A DNA stretch of 36,039 nt from contig JBLMWU010000083.1 in assembly GCA_050257395.1 (NCBI GenBank), positions 1 to 36,039 on the forward strand, read 5' to 3'. Below are positions 31,905-36,039 of the stretch, piece by piece. Both the position numbers and the translations under genes were made by a program. Position 1 is the first letter of the stretch. Each line of letters begins with the position of its first letter. Source of the DNA: JAIRTY01 sp050257395. Its GTDB lineage: Bacteria > Actinomycetota > Actinomycetes > Streptosporangiales > Streptosporangiaceae. The notes under the pieces were generated by a model. The model was not told where the DNA came from. It was given only the letters and a program-made list of their open reading frames with translations, and did not search any database.

Positions 31905-32317
31905 GCAGGCGGCCGGACATGGATCTGCGCGGTAACCCCCGGGCGGTGGACCTGGCCCGGCAGATCTCGGCCAGGACCGGCTTCGACGTGCTGGACGAGG
32001 CGAAGGTCGCGCAGGCGATCGCGCTGTGCCAGGCGCGGCGGGCCAGCGCCCGCCGCGCGGCGGTGGTCTCCGGCGCCCTGACAGCGGCCGTGGTCATCGC
32101 CTGGACGGCGGCCGCCGCCGCCGGCGTGCTGCACGGCTACGAGTACGTGCTGGGCCCCGCGCTGCTCCTGCTGAACGGGATGCGGCTGGCCACGGCGCTG
32201 CGGGCGGCCAGCAGGCTGGCCCGGATCGCCCACGGCATCGGGGCCGCCCGCGCCGAGGTCGAGGCGGCGGCCGCCTGGCCGCCGCCCCCGCCACCGGGCA
32301 CGGCGGCCTGGAACTAG
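31901..32317 (+). CDS. Small two-helix membrane protein of unknown function
   Basis: The 138-residue protein has an N-terminal hydrophilic part (DLARQISARTGFDVLDEAKVAQAI), two membrane helices (about residues 54-73 and 78-96) and a Pro-rich end (PPPPPPGT). I do not recognise a family. The GTG start overlaps the ATPase stop as GTGA; an ATG 18 nt later (31919) is an alternative. Coupled translation with the ATPase suggests it belongs to the same membrane complex. Its stop is only 4 nt from the end of the convergent murB gene. Confidence 0.7.
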   Translation: MSRRPDMDLRGNPRAVDLARQISARTGFDVLDEAKVAQAIALCQARRASARRAAVVSGALTAAVVIAWTAAAAAGVLHGYEYVLGPALLLLNGMRLATALRAASRLARIAHGIGAARAEVEAAAAWPPPPPPGTAAWN

Positions 32318-32321
32318 GGGA

Positions 32322-33443
32322 TCAGGACCCGGCCTGCCCGAGACCGGTGCCGACCAGGACCGGCTCGGGTGTCAGCTCGACCCCGAAGGTGCGGCGCACC
32401 CCGTCCCTGACCTCCCGGGCCAGCGCCAGCAGGGCCGCGGTGCTCGCGCCGCCGGGGTTGGTCAGCGCCAGGCTGTGCTTGGCGGAGATGCGGGCCCCGT
32501 CCGGCCCGCGGTGGCCCTTGCCGAAGCCGGCCTGCTCGATCAGCCAGGCAGCCGACACCTTCACCTGGCCGTCGGCAGCCGGGAACTGCGGGATCCGGGT
32601 GCCCTCCCCGCGGCTGGCCGCGACCCGCTCGGCCAGGCAGGCGAACTGCGCCTGGTCGAGGACGGGATTGGTGAAGAACGAGCCTGCGCTGCGGGTGTCC
32701 GGGTCGGCCGGGTCCAGCACCATGCCCTTGCCGCGGCGCAGCCCGAGCACGGTTTCGCGGACCGCGCCGAGCGGGGCCCGGCCGCCCTCGGGCACCCCGA
32801 GCCGGGTGGCCAGCTCCCGGTAGCGCACCGGCTGCGACAGCGGCGAGCGGGCGAGCCGGAAGGTCACCGCCAGCACCACGAAGCGGCCGGTGATGCCCGC
32901 GAACGGGCCGGCCGCGGCCTGCGCCTGCTTTTTGAACGCGCTGGTGCGGTAGCCGAACCCGCAGTCGGCCGCGGTCAGGCTGACCACGTCCGCCCGCTGC
33001 CGGTCGTAGGCGCGGACGCCGGTGATGACGCCCGCCACCTCCTGGCCGTAGGCGCCCACGTTCTGGATCGGCGTGGCACCCGTCAGGCCGGGGATGCCCG
33101 ACAGGCACTCCAGCCCGCTCAGGCCGTCGGCCACGCACGCCGCCACCAGGGCGTCCCAGTCCTCGCCGGCCGCCACCGTCACACCGGCCCCGCCATCCGG
33201 GCCGGGCTCGCGGTGGACGCCCCGGCTGGCGATGCGGATCACGGTGCCGGGGAAACCCTCGTCGGCGATCACCAGGTTGCTGCCGCCGCCGAGCACCAGC
33301 ACCGGCTCGCCCCGGGCGTCCGCGGCCGCGACCTCGGCCACGATCTCCGCCTCGGTGGCCGCCTCCACCAGCCGGCGGGCAGGGCCGCCGAGGCGCAGCG
33401 TGGTGTACCCGGACAGGGGCACCTGCTCGCTGACCGTCACCAC
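32322..33443 (-). CDS. murB: UDP-N-acetylenolpyruvoylglucosamine reductase
   Basis: MurB reduces UDP-GlcNAc-enolpyruvate to UDP-MurNAc with FAD and NADPH in cytoplasmic peptidoglycan synthesis. The 373-residue protein has the FAD-binding segment (TTLRLGGPARRL, VLVLGGGSNLVIADEGF), the GIPGLTGATPIQNVGAYGQE block, GYRTSAFK, and SAGSFFTNP with the catalytic Ser. The C-terminal AAWLIEQAGFGKGHRG and SAKHSLALTN blocks are intact. The start is a GTG (33443-33441). It lies 26 nt behind hadB, so it probably ends an rpmG-hadA-hadB-murB unit, and it meets the two-helix gene tail to tail. Confidence 0.96.
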   Translation of the reverse strand: MVTVSEQVPLSGYTTLRLGGPARRLVEAATEAEIVAEVAAADARGEPVLVLGGGSNLVIADEGFPGTVIRIASRGVHREPGPDGGAGVTVAAGEDWDALVAACVADGLSGLECLSGIPGLTGATPIQNVGAYGQEVAGVITGVRAYDRQRADVVSLTAADCGFGYRTSAFKKQAQAAAGPFAGITGRFVVLAVTFRLARSPLSQPVRYRELATRLGVPEGGRAPLGAVRETVLGLRRGKGMVLDPADPDTRSAGSFFTNPVLDQAQFACLAERVAASRGEGTRIPQFPAADGQVKVSAAWLIEQAGFGKGHRGPDGARISAKHSLALTNPGGASTAALLALAREVRDGVRRTFGVELTPEPVLVGTGLGQAGS

Positions 33444-33469
33444 GAGGCCGTCACCGGGAAGTCACCGGG

Positions 33470-33895
33470 TCAGGGCAGGCGCACGACCGCCCGGGCCCGG
33501 CTGAGCACCTTGGTCCCGGCCGCCCGCGCCGTCAGCGCCAGCACCACCCGGTTGCCGTCCAGCTTCTCCTCGACCGTGCCGGAGACCTCGATCTCCGCGG
33601 CCGCGTCCTCGTCGGGCACCACGACCGGGGCGGAAAAGCGGACGCCGAACTCCACCAGCGCGCCCGGGTCGCCCGTCCAGTCGGTGACGTAGCGCCCGGC
33701 CTGGGCCATGGTGAACATGCCGTGCGCGATGACGTTGGGCAGCCCGACCGACCTGGCGATCCGCTCGTTCCAGTGGATGACGTTGAAGTCCCCGGACGCG
33801 CCGCAGTACTTGACCAGGCTCAGCCTGCTCACCGGGTAGATGGCGGCCGGCAGCTCGGTGCCCGCCTCCACCTTCTCGTAGGTCGGGCCGGTCAT
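33470..33895 (-). CDS. hadB: MaoC-like (R)-hydratase, HadB type
   Basis: In mycobacteria HadB is the catalytic half of the (3R)-hydroxyacyl-ACP dehydratase of fatty-acid synthase II. The 141-residue hot-dog protein carries the hydratase-2 motif GDFNVIHWNERIARSVGLPNVIAHG with the expected Asp and His. The ATG (33895-33893) overlaps the hadA stop as ATGA, so translation is coupled; the longer upstream frame is not used. In organisms without mycolic acids the pair's substrate is uncertain. Confidence 0.88.
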   Translation of the reverse strand: MTGPTYEKVEAGTELPAAIYPVSRLSLVKYCGASGDFNVIHWNERIARSVGLPNVIAHGMFTMAQAGRYVTDWTGDPGALVEFGVRFSAPVVVPDEDAAAEIEVSGTVEEKLDGNRVVLALTARAAGTKVLSRARAVVRLP

Positions 33896-34338
33896 TCCGC
33901 ACCCCGTTCCACGATGGTCGAGTAGGCCGTGCACACGTGCTCCCCGTCCACCGTGCGGATCTCGGTCTGGGTGGTGAGCATGGTCATGCTCCCCACCGAC
34001 CGGATGCCCGCGATGGTGGACTGGGCGGTGACCAGGTCCCCGGCCCGCAGCGGCCGCGAGTACTCGAAGCGCTGCTCCCCGTGCACGACCATGGCGTAGT
34101 TGATGCCCAGCTCGGGGTCGGCGACCGCCGAGCCGCTGGCGGACATGGCGATCACGATCGGGAACGTGGGCGGCGCGATGACGTCGGGGTACCCCGCCGC
34201 CTGGGCCGCTTCCCGGGACCGGTGCAGCGGGCTGTTCTCGCCGATCGCGTCCGCGAACTCCCGGATCTTGACCCGGCTCACCTCGTAGGGCTCGCTCGCG
34301 GGGTAGGTGCGGCCGACGAGCTCCGTGTTGATCGCCAC
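33892..34338 (-). CDS. hadA: MaoC-like dehydratase partner, HadA type
   Basis: HadA-type proteins stabilise substrate binding in the HadAB heterodimer. The 148-residue product (GRTYPASEPYEVSRVKIREFADAIGE, VIAPPTFPIVIA, VVHGEQRFEYSRPLRAGDLVTA) has the FAS1-like dehydratase layout but not the Asp-His hydratase motif of its partner. The start is a GTG (34338-34336) 7 nt after the rpmG stop with no clear ribosome site, which suggests coupling. No hadC follows; murB takes that place. Confidence 0.88.
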   Translation of the reverse strand: MAINTELVGRTYPASEPYEVSRVKIREFADAIGENSPLHRSREAAQAAGYPDVIAPPTFPIVIAMSASGSAVADPELGINYAMVVHGEQRFEYSRPLRAGDLVTAQSTIAGIRSVGSMTMLTTQTEIRTVDGEHVCTAYSTIVERGAE

Positions 34339-34345
34339 CGCGGGG

Positions 34346-34510
34346 CTAGCGGGTCTCGCGGTGCGGCTGGTGCTTGCGGCAGTTGGGGCAGTACTTCTTC
34401 AGCTCGAGCCGGTCGGGGTCGTTACGCCGGTTCTTGCGGGTGATGTAGTTGCGGTGCTTGCACTCCTGGCAGGCCAGGGTGATCTTCGGCCTCACATCGG
34501 TGGCAGCCAC
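34346..34510 (-). CDS. rpmG: 50S ribosomal protein L33, zinc-binding form
   Basis: The 54-residue protein has CQEC and CPNC pairs that bind zinc, between DVRPKITLA and RKHQPHRETR. This is the C+ form of L33; actinobacteria often carry a second, cysteine-free paralogue elsewhere. The start chosen is a GTG (34510-34508) giving MAATDVRPK; an upstream ATG in frame would add residues not found in L33. It leads the hadA-hadB-murB cluster and lies behind tRNA-Met, the same order I recall from M. tuberculosis. Confidence 0.95.
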   Translation of the reverse strand: MAATDVRPKITLACQECKHRNYITRKNRRNDPDRLELKKYCPNCRKHQPHRETR

Positions 34511-34535
34511 TCGGGAGTGCCTTTCTCTCATGGGA

Positions 34536-34556
34536 CCCGCGGGCAAGGCCCGCGGG
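34536..34556 (-). other. 9-bp hairpin in the rpmG leader
   Basis: A perfect 9-bp stem (34536-34544 with 34548-34556) with a 3-nt loop lies about 25 nt before the rpmG GTG on the minus strand. It could be an attenuator or an mRNA-stabilising element. Confidence 0.4.
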
Positions 34557-34590
34557 CTGATTGCGGTCCCGGGCCGGTGCCCCGGGGTTT

Positions 34591-34667
34591 CCAGGGGGCT
34601 GACCCCTGGTCGAACAAGACTACGGCACCCAGACTTCCCGGGGGTTCCAGGGGGCTGGGCCCCCTGG
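34591..34667 (-). terminator. Repeated GC hairpins behind tRNA-Met
   Basis: Two hairpins share the sequence CCAGGGGGCTG: 34591-34597 with 34603-34609 (7 bp) and 34647-34655 with 34659-34667 (9 bp, 3-nt loop). Each is preceded by GGGGTTTCC or GGGGGTTCC on the plus strand, so a unit of about 18-20 nt is duplicated. The 9-bp stem 61 nt behind tRNA-Met is a likely terminator for it; the other may be a second one. Confidence 0.5.
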
Positions 34668-34727
34668 GCAGAATAGCGGGCCAGAGCGAAGCCGCCCGGA
34701 GGGCGGCGAGCACGCGGGCCCGCCTCG

Positions 34728-34801
34728 TAGCGGAGGCCGGACTTGAACCGGCGACACAGCGATTATGAGCCGCTTGCTCTGCCTGACTGAGCTACTCCGC
34801 C
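34728..34801 (-). tRNA. tRNA-Met (CAT anticodon), elongator type
   Basis: The minus strand folds into a cloverleaf with acceptor GGCGGAG/CTCCGCT (one G-U), a D-arm with AGCTCAGTCAGGCAGAGC, anticodon stem AGCGG/TCGCT with loop CTCATAA, and T-arm GCCGGTTCAAGTCCGGC. It lacks the three G-C pairs and the 1-72 mismatch of an initiator. A tRNA-Ile that reads AUA after lysidine modification also has CAT and is not fully excluded, but the place before rpmG favours Met. CCA is not encoded. Confidence 0.9.
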
Positions 34802-34930
34802 GCCTGCCGGCCATCAGCCCGCCACCGTCCGGAAGCGGCTGGAGCGCCGGGGAACGCACATAGCTTACTAGCTTTCAGGGCCAGCCTGGTGCCGGGCCGG
34901 TCCCCGCCTTACGGCAGGCCCCCGGCCTGC

Positions 34931-34962
34931 GGCGGGACCGTCCGGCGGGACCGTCCGGCGGG
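34931..34962. repeat. 13-bp tandem repeat behind the RNA methyltransferase gene
   Basis: The 13-bp unit GGCGGGACCGTCC occurs twice without gap (34931-34943, 34944-34956) and a third copy starts (GGCGGG). It touches the stop codon of the methyltransferase. No function is evident. Confidence 0.7.
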
Positions 34963-35802
34963 CTAACCGGGCAGGCTCCCCGCCTGCCGGGCGGCCTCGT
35001 AGAGGAGGAGCCCGGCGGCGACCGCCAGGTTCAGGGACTCCGCGGTGCCGGTCATCGGGATGCGCACCTGCCGGTCCCCCCGGGCCAGGATGCCCGCGGG
35101 CAGGCCCGCCCCCTCGGACCCCAGCAGGAACGCGGCAGGCCGCGGGAAGCGGGCCGCCCAGAAGCTGTCCGCGGCCCGGCCCGAGGTGGTGATGACCGTC
35201 ACGCCGGCCGCGGCCGCCCAGCCGAAGAAGGCCGCCACGTCCGGCTCGTGCGCGACCGGCACGCTGAACAAGGCCCCCATCGACGCCTTCACCGCCGCCG
35301 GGTCGAACGGGTCGGTGGCGGCGCCGAGCAGTACCACCCCGGCCGCCCCGGCGGCGCTGGCGGTGCGGATGATCGTGCCCAGGTTGCCGGGGTTGCCGAT
35401 CTCGTGCAGGGCCGCGAACACCGAGTCCGGCGCCACCCGCAGGCCGGCCAGGCCGCCGGTGCGCCCCCGGACGATCGCGGCCAGCCCGGACGGCGCGTCC
35501 CGGCCGGACAGCCGGGTGAACAGTTCCGCGGTCATCCGGGTCACCGCGATGCCGCGGGCTTCCTGCTCGGCGACCATGGCCGCGGCCCGCTGACCGCCCG
35601 GCCACCGGGCCAGCAGGTCCGGCGCGGCCACCAGGGTCTCCACGTCCGCACCGGCTTCGACCGCCTGCCAGACCGGCTGGACGCCCTCCACCACGAACGC
35701 GCCCTCGCGCCGCCGGTGCCGCCGGTCCGCGAGCAGCCGCAGCCGCTTGCTCACCGGATTGGCCGCGCTGCTGACGAGCCCGGCGCCAGGTTTCCCGTTC
35801 AT
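34963..35802 (-). CDS. SpoU/TrmH-family RNA 2'-O-methyltransferase
   Basis: These SPOUT enzymes methylate ribose 2'-OH in rRNA or tRNA using S-adenosylmethionine. The 279-residue protein has an N-terminal substrate-binding part (NPVSKRLRLL, FVVEGVQPVWQA) and the three knot motifs: EIGNPGNLGTIIRTA with the catalytic Arg, FLLGSEGAGLP, and IPMTGTAESLNLAVAAGLLLYE. The class resembles 23S rRNA (guanosine or adenosine) methyltransferases including TsnR-type; the target base cannot be told. The ATG at 35802 has no strong ribosome site. It is divergent from the TnpB-like gene. Confidence 0.9.
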   Translation of the reverse strand: MNGKPGAGLVSSAANPVSKRLRLLADRRHRRREGAFVVEGVQPVWQAVEAGADVETLVAAPDLLARWPGGQRAAAMVAEQEARGIAVTRMTAELFTRLSGRDAPSGLAAIVRGRTGGLAGLRVAPDSVFAALHEIGNPGNLGTIIRTASAAGAAGVVLLGAATDPFDPAAVKASMGALFSVPVAHEPDVAAFFGWAAAAGVTVITTSGRAADSFWAARFPRPAAFLLGSEGAGLPAGILARGDRQVRIPMTGTAESLNLAVAAGLLLYEAARQAGSLPG

Positions 35803-35903
35803 CGAAGGCAGGGCGCGCCAACCCCGGCGTTCAGACTGGGGGGATGCGCCCCCACCTCCTTTCTTAGGCCAGAATGTGTATGGTTTTTCGATATACTATT
35901 CGC

Positions 35904-36039
35904 ATGTCCCGGTACCGCCTGCCCTCGCCAGCCCAGGAGGCGGCACTGCGCGGGCACTGCGCGCACGCCCGGTTCGTCTGGAACCTGGCGGTCGAGCAGC
36001 AGTCGTGGTGGCGGCCAGGCAGGCCCGGCGCCCCTGCTT
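35904..36039 (+). mobile_element. TnpB-like (IS200/IS605 or IS607 family OrfB) protein, 5' part only
   Basis: The first 45 codons are present: MSRYRLPSPAQEAALRGHCA followed by HARFVWNLAVEQQSWWRPG. The Y-R-L-x-P-x-x-Q and R-F-V-W-N-L-A pattern is the usual N-terminus of TnpB RNA-guided nucleases. The frame continues past the window end. The 30 nt before the ATG (TGTGTATGG...ATATACTATTCGC) are strikingly AT-rich for this genome and may be the element's left end. No TnpA is seen on this side. The part that would encode the guide RNA lies outside the window. Confidence 0.78.

Overview
This is a chromosomal segment of a very GC-rich actinomycete. The order rpmG-hadA-hadB-murB, then aminotransferase, tRNA-Trp, secE-nusG-rplK-rplA-rplJ-rplL-rpoB-rpoC, matches the arrangement I recall from Streptomyces and Mycobacterium. 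The Tad locus type, the TTG start of rpoB and the acidic N-terminal extension of NusG point to a filamentous actinobacterium, perhaps Streptosporangiales-like. The taxon is an inference and no species is claimed.

Layout. 1-8.4 kb, minus strand: the information-processing block rpoC (5' part only), rpoB, rplL, rplJ, rplA, rplK, nusG, secE and tRNA-Trp. It has clear RNA-level control elements: an L10-type leader before rplJ, a terminator after rplA, and three successive hairpins plus a good promoter between rplL and rpoB. 8.5-10.9 kb, plus strand: a class I aminotransferase and an adenosine-deaminase-family enzyme, closed by a bidirectional terminator. 11.0-23.7 kb, minus strand: a compact Tad (tight adherence) pilus operon in the order cpaB, tadZ/cpaE, tadA, tadB, tadC, flp, tadE, tadE, tadG, and a large membrane protein with LysM and BTAD domains. 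Most junctions overlap by 1-7 nt. 23.9-26.4 kb, plus strand: the divergent prepilin peptidase, then a lipoprotein and a Sec-exported protein coupled by an ATGA overlap. 26.4-27.1 kb: a gene-poor gap with a terminator-like structure and a possible gene relic. 27.1-32.3 kb, plus strand: a small type VII secretion-like module with a WXG100-like protein, an FHA-FtsK (EssC/EccC-type) ATPase and a two-helix membrane protein. 32.3-34.8 kb, minus strand: murB, hadB, hadA, rpmG and tRNA-Met. 35.0-35.8 kb, minus strand: a SpoU/TrmH-family RNA methyltransferase. From 35.9 kb, plus strand: the start of a TnpB-like transposon protein, cut by the window edge.

How it fits together. About 21 kb of surface and secretion genes (Tad plus type VII-like) lies between murB and the deaminase/aminotransferase genes, inside an otherwise conserved housekeeping block. 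The Tad genes form a nearly complete Gram-positive-type pilus system: motor, platform, pilin, pseudopilins, prepilin peptidase, and no secretin. The last gene of that operon could link cell-wall contact to a cytoplasmic DNA-binding-type domain. The type VII-like module has its ATPase and one candidate substrate but none of EccB, EccD, EccE or mycosin in this window. The features most worth follow-up are the LysM-BTAD protein, the TadZ homologue with an abnormal P-loop and a tail of about 1,100 disordered residues, and the minimal FHA-FtsK/WXG100 module.
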